This document shows positions 1 to 6,779 of a stretch of 18,512 nucleotides of DNA, piece after piece. The stretch lies in contig CAYYMT010000072.1 of assembly GCA_964472715.1 (NCBI GenBank), forward strand, positions 1 to 18,512, given 5' to 3'. The notes under the pieces are model-generated. The model did not search any database, was not told the DNA's origin, and saw only the letters and a list, made by a program, of their open reading frames with translations. The number at the start of each line of letters is the position of its first letter. Position 1 is the stretch's first letter. Made by a program: the position numbers and the translations under genes. Origin of the DNA: JAFGTP01 sp964472715. Lineage in GTDB: Bacteria; Fidelibacterota; UBA2242; JAFGTP01.

Positions 1-74
1 ACGGATATGAAATATTATTGAATTGATCCGTGTTATTCTGTAAAAATCCGTGTACGTAAAAAGCAATCTAATAG

Positions 75-893
75 GTGAGCAAAAAAATTATGAATGAATT
101 AAATAAATATTTGGTACAACCCGGCCTGCGCAAAGGACAGCATGTAATGGTCCATACCTCCTTTCGACAGCTACGATCTGCTTTCCAGGAGATTACGATT
201 GAAGAATTCATCGAAACCTTAAAACAGAAAATTACGAAAGCAGGCTCGTTGATTATGCCGGCATTTACCTACTGCTTCAAGCGCAGCAATAGTGAACATG
301 AAATTTTTGACCCTAAAAAAAGTCCTGGAAAGGTTGGCGCGGTTCCGGAAGTCTTTCGTCAGCAGTCCGATGTGGTCCGCACCTCATCGCCGACTCATTC
401 ATTTTCATTATGGGGAAAAATCACCAAGGAAATCAGCAAAGACAATACACCGGAAAGTCCGCTGGGCGCTGGTAGTGTGCCGGACTGGATGACCAATCAG
501 GAGGGAAGTTATATTTTTTTGGTAGGCGTGGATTTTGGCTCCCTGAGTTACGGTCATTACCTGGAAAATATCACGCCAGTTTCCTGGGCTGATATTTCTC
601 CCTGGGATTATATGGAGGTGGAAAAAATCGGCGCCTCAACATCAGGAAACCAAAAACTACGGGAACTCCCCGGTTGCAGTAAGCCATTCAGAAATTATGA
701 GCAATATCTGTTGGATCAGCAGATTATCGAGTATCACGCTTATAATGGGTTAAAGAGTTTGTTTTTACCGGTAGATTTGCTTTATCGCCAAGGGTTGAAG
801 TATTTTAATTCCCATCAGGATAAATTGCTCTGTCCGGCCGGGACTTGTCGGGCCTGTGATACGCGGCGGAAAAAATTAAAGGAGAAAATGTGA
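75..893 (+). CDS. AAC(3)-family (antibiotic) N-acetyltransferase
   Basis: Acetyl-CoA-dependent N-acetyltransferase of the aminoglycoside 3-N-acetyltransferase / YokD / BtrH fold; 272 aa, the usual family length. Visible family blocks are VHTS (26-29), GSLIMPAFT (57-65), GKVGAVPEVFR (85-95), RTSSPTHSFSLWG (102-114) and GHYLENIT (160-167); the last carries the family's HxxE (H161, E164), which I take as catalytic. The reading frame opens with GTG at 75. However, GGTGAG at 74-79 is well placed as a ribosome binding site for the in-frame ATG at 90, so the protein may start at MNELNKYLV (267 aa). The C-terminus is unusual: C253, C258 and C261 form a Cx4Cx2C cluster in a basic tail. Family membership does not prove drug resistance; many relatives acetylate amino sugars or biosynthetic intermediates. 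No linked resistance or biosynthetic gene is visible, although upstream genes are cut off by the window edge. Confidence 0.85.
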   Translation: MSKKIMNELNKYLVQPGLRKGQHVMVHTSFRQLRSAFQEITIEEFIETLKQKITKAGSLIMPAFTYCFKRSNSEHEIFDPKKSPGKVGAVPEVFRQQSDVVRTSSPTHSFSLWGKITKEISKDNTPESPLGAGSVPDWMTNQEGSYIFLVGVDFGSLSYGHYLENITPVSWADISPWDYMEVEKIGASTSGNQKLRELPGCSKPFRNYEQYLLDQQIIEYHAYNGLKSLFLPVDLLYRQGLKYFNSHQDKLLCPAGTCRACDTRRKKLKEKM

Positions 894-1098
894 TGGTTGG
901 AAGTATACTGAAGTATACTTGCATTTATTTTAGATTATTTTTTCACCATGTTAAAACATGTTGCTATTCTGAATATCATCACGCTGGAATACTTTTCAGT
1001 TTAACAACACAATTCATTGTGGTGATTAATCCCCAACTACTAGCCAACACTAGTAGGCTTCAGCATAATTCCCAAACCAATTCTAAAAGAGTTTACTC
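894..1098 (+). promoter_or_regulatory. Palindrome-rich leader before the L,D-transpeptidase-like gene
   Basis: This 205-nt gap holds a series of short inverted repeats. AGTATACT (itself palindromic) occurs twice, at 902-909 and 912-919, exactly 10 bp apart. CATGTT/AACATG lies at 947-960. CACAATTCATTGTG is at 1008-1021. CTACTAG/CTAGTAG with a 6-nt loop is at 1037-1056. They could be operator sites or leader RNA stems for the gene at 1099. An open frame spans almost the whole gap but has no protein-like composition, so I treat the gap as regulatory. Confidence 0.35.
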
Positions 1099-2343
1099 AT
1101 GAAAAAAATATCTATCTTACTGACCATATTGCTGATACTTTTTAATTGTGCTGAACAGACCCACCATTCCCGGCGTACAACATCAGAAAACCGCAATCAG
1201 TTTCGTAAAAAACTGGCCCAAGGAACCATCGAGCAATCCCTTCGCTCCGGTGATCCGGCAAAATGGTCCGGCGCATTTTGGGGAATGGGACTGGCACAAT
1301 ACCGGTCTGCCGTCTGTGATAGTTTTATTCACGCCAATGTCTCGAATTTATTGGCGTTTGACATAAATATTCAGCGGGAATTTCTGGAAGTCATTTACGG
1401 ACTTTATCCTACTGAATTCCAAAATGCCATCACGAACCACATACATGAAACCAACCATCCCAAACTCTTCGCAATGATGGCAAATTATCTAATCCGTAAT
1501 GACCAATCTATGACGGATGAAATCAAACAAACGCTGGTAGAAAAATTCCCCAATTGGCGGGAGAACGGGATTTTGATTTCCCTTCATTATAATTTGAACG
1601 AAACCAGTGATGAACTGCCGCCATTAATAGAATTACTGACCCATAATTTCAACAACAAGCCGGTCATTTTCAGTTTTCATCGTCAGAACCGGGACTACCA
1701 GGGATTGACCATTATTCGTAATTCTAACGGAAAATTTCTGCGGGATGAATTTGGCCGATTATTTCATATACCTCACTTGGCGCGGTCCAATTCCGCTTTG
1801 CCTACTTACATTACCAATGGCAATTCGCCCCAGGGAATTTATGGCATTCTAGGAACCGGTCAATCGGACAATGTTTTCATCGGCCCCAGCACAACCTTGC
1901 AATTACGGATGCCCTTCGAAACAACCATGACAGATTTTGACCAACCGCAGGAACAGCTCTGGCAAAAAGAGGTTTATCAGCAGCTGTTACCGGAAAGTTG
2001 GCGGGATTATTTTCCTGTTTACGGCACCTATTATGCGGGCATGGCCGGGCGTAGCGCTATTATTGCCCACGGTACCACGATTGATCCGGAATTTTACACA
2101 GGTCTCCCCTTTTATCCGAATACACCTTCACTGGGATGTATTACAGCAACAGAATTATGGTCAGAAAAAACCGGGAATTTGATCTATTCCGACCAACAAT
2201 CATTAATGCGGGCCTGGGAAAGTCTCAATGCAAAGCGTGGATATTTTATATTAATTGAAATCGATGATAAACAGAGAGATGTAACACTGAACGATGTGTT
2301 GCCAATAATAATGAAAAGTCATTACTTACAGAAATCATCGTAG
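1099..2343 (+). CDS. Exported YkuD-like L,D-transpeptidase family protein (divergent)
   Basis: 414-aa protein with an N-terminal hydrophobic export segment (MKKISILLTILLILFNC, residues 1-17). Cys17 could be lipidated, but LFN-C is a poor match to a standard lipobox. Residues 20-300 are unrecognised, apart from NGNSPQGIYGI at 240-250, which resembles the TPxGxY strand of YkuD domains. The C-terminal third carries IIAHGTT (H324) and TPSLGCI (C347), matching the His...SxGC catalytic pattern of L,D-transpeptidases, with Leu in place of the usual His in SHGC and no following Arg/Asn. L,D-transpeptidases form 3-3 peptidoglycan crosslinks or attach proteins to the wall in the periplasm; whether this divergent member does so is inference. 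The start is ATG at 1099 with a weak AAAGAG upstream. The stop codon lies inside a strong hairpin (2339-2368), 61 nt before the symporter gene, so co-transcription is possible. Confidence 0.7.
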   Translation: MKKISILLTILLILFNCAEQTHHSRRTTSENRNQFRKKLAQGTIEQSLRSGDPAKWSGAFWGMGLAQYRSAVCDSFIHANVSNLLAFDINIQREFLEVIYGLYPTEFQNAITNHIHETNHPKLFAMMANYLIRNDQSMTDEIKQTLVEKFPNWRENGILISLHYNLNETSDELPPLIELLTHNFNNKPVIFSFHRQNRDYQGLTIIRNSNGKFLRDEFGRLFHIPHLARSNSALPTYITNGNSPQGIYGILGTGQSDNVFIGPSTTLQLRMPFETTMTDFDQPQEQLWQKEVYQQLLPESWRDYFPVYGTYYAGMAGRSAIIAHGTTIDPEFYTGLPFYPNTPSLGCITATELWSEKTGNLIYSDQQSLMRAWESLNAKRGYFILIEIDDKQRDVTLNDVLPIIMKSHYLQKSS

Positions 2344-2368
2344 GTGACAATTCGAATTGTCGCTTACG
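2339..2368 (+). repeat. 15-bp hairpin overlapping a stop codon, with perfect 16-bp palindrome core
   Basis: GACAATTCGAATTGTC at 2346-2361 is a perfect palindrome. The arms extend to 15 bp (2339-2353 and 2354-2368) if two G-U pairs are allowed in RNA. It covers the TAG stop (2341-2343) of the preceding gene. There is no T-tract, so it is not a standard intrinsic terminator. It may be an operator, an mRNA-stabilising stem or a dispersed intergenic repeat. Confidence 0.6.
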
Positions 2369-2404
2369 TCTTAATGATAGGTCAGCAATAAAAATGGAGA
2401 GAAT

Positions 2405-4222
2405 ATGACAATACTGGATTTTACAATCGTTGTGGTTTATTTATTAGCCATGATCCTGATCGGATTATATTTTCAGAAAAAAGCTTCTTCGGATATTGAT
2501 TCCTATTTTTTGGGAAATCGCAGCCTGCCCTGGTGGGTCCTTGGCGCTTCCGGTATGGCGTCGAATCTGGACATCAGCGGCACCATGATCAATACCGCCT
2601 TCATCTATGCACTGGGGGCCATGGGATTTTTCGTGGAAATCCGTGGCGGAATCGTGCTGATCATGGCCTTTCTCATGATCTTTATGGGTAAATGGAACCG
2701 CCGTGCTGAAGTAATGACTTTGGCCGAATGGATGAAACTCCGGTTCGGTGACGGCACCGAAGGTAAAATCGCCCGCTTGATCGCGGCTATTTCCGTATTG
2801 GTCAGTTCTGTGGCAATTGTCACCTATTTCGCTGTGGGTGCCGGAAAGTTTGTCGGTGAATTCCTGGGTATTCCCGCTTTTCTGGGTTTTCCGTCACAAT
2901 TTTGGGCCGCTTCCTTGATGATTTTTCTGGCGTTGATCTATACGGTTGCCAGTGGATTATATGGTGTGGTCTGGACCGATGTTTTCCAGGGAGTTTTGAT
3001 ATTTTTTACCATTATCACGATTTGTATTATCGCAGTTGTCAGTTTTGATCTGCCGGACATATTTTCCATTTCCGTCCCCCTTCGTGACGGAGGCTATGTG
3101 GCGGTGGAAACCACCAAAGAATCCTGGACCAACTTCCTGCCCAAATGGAACCTGAACTTTCCGGAAAATTCCACTTACTCGATCTTTAATCTTTTTGGGT
3201 TGACCATTATTTTTTATCTGATCAAAACCGTGATCGAAGGCAGCGCCGGTACCAGCGGCTACATGATTCAGCGTTTTTTCGCAGCCCGGTCTGATCGCGA
3301 TGCCGGATTGCTTTCCATGTTCTGGACTTTTCTGCTCTCCTTGCGCTGGCCTTTTGTGGCGTCAATCGCCATTATGGGCATTTCCCTGGGTGTCAAAAAC
3401 GGACAGCCGATTCAGGACCCTGAAACTGTTTTACCGATCGTAATTAATAATCTTGTTCCCGTTGGCCTGAAAGGTCTTTTGGTTGCCGGTTTAATGGCTG
3501 CCGGGATGTCTACCTTTGATTCGGTCATCAATTCCGGCGCATCCTATTGGGTAAAGGACATTTACCAGGCCTTTATCAATCCCAGGGCAACCGGAAAACA
3601 GCTGATGCTTCACAGTCGGTTGGCTTCTATTCTCATGGTCGTAATCGGGTTGTTTCTGACCCTGGTGATCACCAATATCAATGAAATTTGGGCGTGGATA
3701 ACCATGAGCATAGGGGCCGGATTGATCATTCCCCTGCTTCTGCGTTGGTATTGGTGGCGGTTGAATGGTTACGGTTTTGCGCTGGGAACCTTGGGCGGTA
3801 TGATCGCGGCTATTGTTCAGAAATTGGTCTTTCCTGATTTTCCCGATTATATGTCATTTATTTTCACCAGCGGCATTTCACTGATCGCTACGATTGCAGG
3901 CACGTACCTAACCAAACCGACTGATGATGAAGTGCTATTTAAATTTTATAAAAAGACCCGGCCCTTTGGATTCTGGCATCGGGTCAGGAAGCAAATTCCA
4001 TCACCGAAAATGGCGCAGATCGATGCTGAGAACAAGCGTGACATCATAGCTGTCATCTTTGCAGTTCCCTGGCAACTGACCATGTTTCTGACGGTTATGA
4101 TGGTGATCATGGGGCGCTGGGATTTATTCGGCTTGCTATTATTGACATTCCTGCTGCTGTCCACCGGGCTTTATTATTTTTGGTTTCGGCATTTGAGCAC
4201 GGAAGTGAATATGGATGAATGA
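2405..4222 (+). CDS. Sodium:solute symporter (SSS family)
   Basis: 605-aa polytopic membrane protein of the SSS/SLC5 family (LeuT fold), importing an unidentified solute with Na+. TM1 is followed by YFLGNRSLPWWVLGASGMASNL (34-55, the SSS signature region), and ASGLYGVVWTDVFQG (182-196) matches the conserved GG(L)xxVxWTDxxQ segment. TM8 carries AAGMSTFDSVINS (365-377), where Ser369/Thr370 occupy the positions of the sodium-site serines in vSGLT. The C-terminal extension (about 505-605) includes a charged cytoplasmic stretch, FYKKTRPFGFW, and two or three further membrane segments. It is a different subtype from the vSGLT-like transporter at 6780-8414; it lacks the latter's ANISAEQ and YEW sugar-site motifs, so I would not call it a sugar transporter. 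GGAGAG precedes the ATG with normal spacing. It probably follows the L,D-transpeptidase-like gene in one transcript. Confidence 0.9.
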   Translation: MTILDFTIVVVYLLAMILIGLYFQKKASSDIDSYFLGNRSLPWWVLGASGMASNLDISGTMINTAFIYALGAMGFFVEIRGGIVLIMAFLMIFMGKWNRRAEVMTLAEWMKLRFGDGTEGKIARLIAAISVLVSSVAIVTYFAVGAGKFVGEFLGIPAFLGFPSQFWAASLMIFLALIYTVASGLYGVVWTDVFQGVLIFFTIITICIIAVVSFDLPDIFSISVPLRDGGYVAVETTKESWTNFLPKWNLNFPENSTYSIFNLFGLTIIFYLIKTVIEGSAGTSGYMIQRFFAARSDRDAGLLSMFWTFLLSLRWPFVASIAIMGISLGVKNGQPIQDPETVLPIVINNLVPVGLKGLLVAGLMAAGMSTFDSVINSGASYWVKDIYQAFINPRATGKQLMLHSRLASILMVVIGLFLTLVITNINEIWAWITMSIGAGLIIPLLLRWYWWRLNGYGFALGTLGGMIAAIVQKLVFPDFPDYMSFIFTSGISLIATIAGTYLTKPTDDEVLFKFYKKTRPFGFWHRVRKQIPSPKMAQIDAENKRDIIAVIFAVPWQLTMFLTVMMVIMGRWDLFGLLLLTFLLLSTGLYYFWFRHLSTEVNMDE

Positions 4223-4260
4223 AACATTGGAGGACTATGTAGAAATTTCCATATTCGTTT

Positions 4261-4289
4261 TTGATTTTAGCCCGGTAGGGAAAAATCAA
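4261..4289 (+). repeat. 29-bp hairpin repeat, copy A
   Basis: The outer arms TTGATTTT / AAAATCAA and inner CCC / GGG form an interrupted stem. The same element occurs in reverse orientation at 8718-8746, with 26 of 29 positions identical by hand comparison. Both copies are intergenic. Confidence 0.7.
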
Positions 4290-4340
4290 TACTAAAACCT
4301 GTAGATAATGTGGAAAACTACCGGTTCCTACTCCGGAAGT

Positions 4341-4391
4341 AATCCAATTTTAGGATCGACCCAAAAATCGGATAAGCGAATCGGCGCTCTA
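4341..4391 (+). repeat. 51-bp dispersed intergenic repeat, copy A
   Basis: It matches 18142-18192 in the same orientation with only a few substitutions and one or two single-base indels. Weaker similarity (TTCC...CGGAA) extends about 16 bp to the left in both copies. The shared core is ATCGACCCAAAAATCG. In copy B the centre is a 9-bp stem; in this copy one base of the stem differs. Confidence 0.75.
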
Positions 4392-4428
4392 AAATCTATC
4401 AGTTCCCGCTTCAGACAGAGGAACACCA

Positions 4429-4456
4429 TTTCAAAGGTCTTTCAGACCATTTGAAA
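4429..4456 (+). repeat. Inverted repeat (12-bp stem with one bulge)
   Basis: TTTCAAA-GGTCT, loop TTC, then AGACC-A-TTTGAAA. No T-tract follows, so it is unlikely to be a terminator by itself. Its function is unknown. Confidence 0.5.
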
Positions 4457-4491
4457 GGCGAGGAGTTGCAGAACATGCATTCTGCTTGTTT

Positions 4492-4533
4492 ATCAAATTA
4501 TTCGATCGATTCAAATAATTTGATTATTTTTTT
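4492..4533 (+). terminator. Candidate intrinsic terminator, + strand
   Basis: An 11-bp AT-rich stem (4492-4502 with 4514-4524; ATCAAATTATT and its complement) is followed closely by seven T (4527-4533). The stem is weak and lies about 270 nt after the symporter stop, so the assignment is tentative. Confidence 0.4.
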
Positions 4534-4582
4534 ATGATAAAAATAAGAAAAGCATTCCTCTTGAAAATATTTTCACCAATAT

Positions 4583-4613
4583 AACCCCAAAGGTGTTTCA
4601 CTCCTCTGGGGTT
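4583..4613 (-). terminator. Terminator hairpin after the GH20 gene
   Basis: AACCCCAAAGG (4583-4593) pairs with CCTCTGGGGTT (4603-4613) with one mismatch and a 9-nt loop. It lies 22 nt past the GH20 stop. The T-tract on the - strand side is poor; four T follow on the + side, so it may work in both directions. Confidence 0.55.
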
Positions 4614-4634
4614 TTGGAAATTAGCAATATAGTC

Positions 4635-6683
4635 CTATTTCGTGATCTCTAAAACCAGTTTTTCAACTGGCGCGACTACCATCAATTCCGTGCCGGCCAC
4701 TTGTTCCTTTGCATTTTCAAGACTCTTCAATACATTCTTTTTCCAGAAAATTGACGGTTTCTTCTGGCTTTTAATATATTCCAGCGTTTGAATACCGATT
4801 TCAGAAACTGTGGTTAATTTTTTTGACATGGGCAAAATTTCATTTAGTACCGGTGATTTCCCGGCCAGTGCTTCCAGCTGCGGTTCATTTTTTTTCCAAT
4901 GGAGAAGTTGTCCGCGAATCGCTTGTTCATATTCCTGATCATAACCGGATTCAATGTATTGGTCGATTAATTTTGCAAATTCTCTGGGAATTTTCTGGTC
5001 AGGCCGCGAAGCGTCGACAACTCTGCTGAGGGGTGTATGGGATTGATATTTTCCGTCAAAATGTTGGTGACGCTTATAGATTTTTAGCATTTCCACAACA
5101 TCAACCAGTGTTCTAAGGGGTTCGGTTTGCTGATTATTAGTCAGTCGCCGCAAAAACATTTCGTAATTTTTAATGTGGGTCAAACCATGTTCTTCCAGGC
5201 GAAAACTGATATATTCCAGCCGGCGGTGCATGTCTTCAACATCCTTCACCTCAGCCGGAGACCAAAAGCGCTCGGCAATTGCCGCTGTTCTCGGCCAAAT
5301 TCGGGAATCAATGACATCGCTGTCAGTGAACTCGCTCCACATGGTGGCTTCACCACCGAGGATGTTTTGTTTTTGTTCATCCGTCAGATCACTATCAGCA
5401 GGTACCGGGTCAATTAAATAATGGTCTTTGGTTGGTTTGACCAGATCAATGTAATAGCCCTTTGATAAAATTGTCTGATAGCCTTTTTTAGCGGCTTCCA
5501 TCAGGTATTTTTGACCACGCCAGGATTGGATCACACTTTCTTTGGGCAGATCCGGTTGTAGTATCTCATCCCAGCCGATCATTTTTTTATTATATTTGGT
5601 CAGAATATTCAGCACCCGTTTATTGAAATAGGTCTGCAATTCGTGTTTGTCCTCGATATTATTGTCCTGCTTGAATTGCTGGATTTCTTCATTGGCAGCC
5701 CAGTGAACGCCATTGTTTTCATCACCGCCAATATGAAAATAAGGATCCGGAAAGAGGGCTGTCATTTCCGCGAATAATTCATCCAGAAATTTATAGGTAA
5801 AGGGTTTGGCCGGATTCAGTACCGGGTCTTTGACCCCCCACCCCCGTTCCAGCGTGATTTCTTCGTCAGAACTTCCCAGTTCAGGATAGGCCACGATAAA
5901 TGCGGTGGTATGGGCTGGAACGTCAAATTCGGGAACCACACGAATCCCTCTTGCCCTGGCATATTCTATAATTTCTCTGATCTGGTTATGAGTGAAATAT
6001 TCTCCATCCGAGGCCTCCAGGTGTAATTTCGGGAAGGTTTTGCTTTCCACACGAAATCCCTGATCATCGGAGAGATGAAGATGCAACACATTGAGTTTCA
6101 CGGCAGCCATGGCATCAAGATTTCGTTTGATGACACCGACATCATGAAAATGGCGGCTGACGTCGATCATTAAGCCACGCCAGGGAAATCTGGGGTCATC
6201 GGTAATCTCAACAGTCGGGAAAAAATATCCCTCTTCATCAGCGTCCAGTAACTGAATGAAGGTCTCCAATCCCCGCATTGCCCCAATATCGGTTTCGGCT
6301 TTGATTGCTATACCATCCTTTGTTACGGCCAGCCGGTAGGATTCATCTTCTCCCAACAGCAATCGTCCTCTGCGATTAGTCTCGATAGTCAGGGTTGGCT
6401 TTTGAACTTCTTCATCAATTCTCAATACATCCTGGTAGAAAAGTAATCCGGTACGTTTGTCCAATCGTCTTAGTACACGGGTGGCATATTTATACAGGTC
6501 ATCGCCGTTATATGAGAGTATGTCAATTTTAAAATTCCTGTCTATATACAGTTTATCACCGGTTAATTCAAAGGCTTTGGGTACCGGCATCAGGTTTAAG
6601 GTTTTCGATTGCTGTCCTTTTACTAAATTAAAAAACAAAATAATAACAAAGATAAGTTGAATAAAAAATGGTCTAACTGGCAT
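4635..6683 (-). CDS. Secreted GH20 beta-N-acetylhexosaminidase
   Basis: 682-aa glycoside hydrolase of family 20, which removes terminal GlcNAc or GalNAc from glycans, chitooligosaccharides or cell-wall fragments by substrate-assisted catalysis. A Sec signal peptide spans about residues 1-23 (hydrophobic FFIQLIFVIILFFNLV, cleavage likely after VKG). Residues 28-160 form the GH20b-type N-terminal domain. The TIM barrel begins at FPWRGLMIDVSRHF (166-179) and contains LHLSDDQGFR (202-211), PEFDVPAH (251-258), the catalytic pair D321-E322 in FHIGGDENNG, and GGEATMWSE (443-451). Residues 505-682 are a helical C-terminal region without a recognised domain; no type IX sorting domain is present. A GGGGG purine run precedes the ATG. 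It follows the vSGLT-like symporter on the same strand, suggesting joint amino-sugar use, but a strong terminator lies between them (6704-6740), so it is either read through or has its own promoter. Confidence 0.97.
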   Translation of the reverse strand: MPVRPFFIQLIFVIILFFNLVKGQQSKTLNLMPVPKAFELTGDKLYIDRNFKIDILSYNGDDLYKYATRVLRRLDKRTGLLFYQDVLRIDEEVQKPTLTIETNRRGRLLLGEDESYRLAVTKDGIAIKAETDIGAMRGLETFIQLLDADEEGYFFPTVEITDDPRFPWRGLMIDVSRHFHDVGVIKRNLDAMAAVKLNVLHLHLSDDQGFRVESKTFPKLHLEASDGEYFTHNQIREIIEYARARGIRVVPEFDVPAHTTAFIVAYPELGSSDEEITLERGWGVKDPVLNPAKPFTYKFLDELFAEMTALFPDPYFHIGGDENNGVHWAANEEIQQFKQDNNIEDKHELQTYFNKRVLNILTKYNKKMIGWDEILQPDLPKESVIQSWRGQKYLMEAAKKGYQTILSKGYYIDLVKPTKDHYLIDPVPADSDLTDEQKQNILGGEATMWSEFTDSDVIDSRIWPRTAAIAERFWSPAEVKDVEDMHRRLEYISFRLEEHGLTHIKNYEMFLRRLTNNQQTEPLRTLVDVVEMLKIYKRHQHFDGKYQSHTPLSRVVDASRPDQKIPREFAKLIDQYIESGYDQEYEQAIRGQLLHWKKNEPQLEALAGKSPVLNEILPMSKKLTTVSEIGIQTLEYIKSQKKPSIFWKKNVLKSLENAKEQVAGTELMVVAPVEKLVLEITK

Positions 6684-6703
6684 GTTTCCCCCGAATTTTA
6701 GAT

Positions 6704-6740
6704 TAAAAAAACCACAGGATCAATAAATAATCCTGTGGTT
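6704..6740 (-). terminator. Intrinsic terminator between symporter and GH20 gene
   Basis: Read on the - strand, an 11-bp perfect stem (AACCACAGGAT at 6710-6720 with ATCCTGTGGTT at 6730-6740) with a 9-nt loop is followed by a run of T (complement of the A-run 6704-6709). It lies about 40 nt after the symporter stop and about 20 nt before the GH20 start codon. Confidence 0.85.
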
Positions 6741-6779
6741 GAAAATATAATAAGATGATTTAATAATCAAATAATTTTT

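Larger units (their letters stand above)
4223..4634. other. Gene-free, repeat-rich intergenic region
   Basis: This 412-nt gap between the tail of the + strand symporter and the tail of the - strand GH20 gene holds a GGAGG followed by ATG-TAG (4229-4242), a 29-bp hairpin repeat (4261-4289), a 51-bp dispersed repeat (4341-4391), a 12-bp-stem inverted repeat (4429-4456) and two terminator-like hairpins (4492-4533, 4583-4613). I see no credible coding sequence in it. Confidence 0.7.

Noticed and set aside
26..53. ATCCGTGT repeated at 26-33 and 46-53, with ACGGAT at 1-6.
   Set aside because: Possible operator half-sites before the acetyltransferase gene, but the motifs are short and the region is cut by the window edge.
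890..1102. Open reading frame of 70 codons overlapping both neighbours by 4 nt, with GGAG in front.
   Set aside because: The overlaps and ribosome binding site are attractive, but the residue composition is not protein-like, no domain is visible, and the stretch is full of short palindromes better explained as regulatory DNA.
4223..4634. Considered whether the repeats form a CRISPR array or a small RNA gene.
   Set aside because: There are no regularly spaced identical repeats with unique spacers, and no promoter-terminator pair enclosing a conserved fold.
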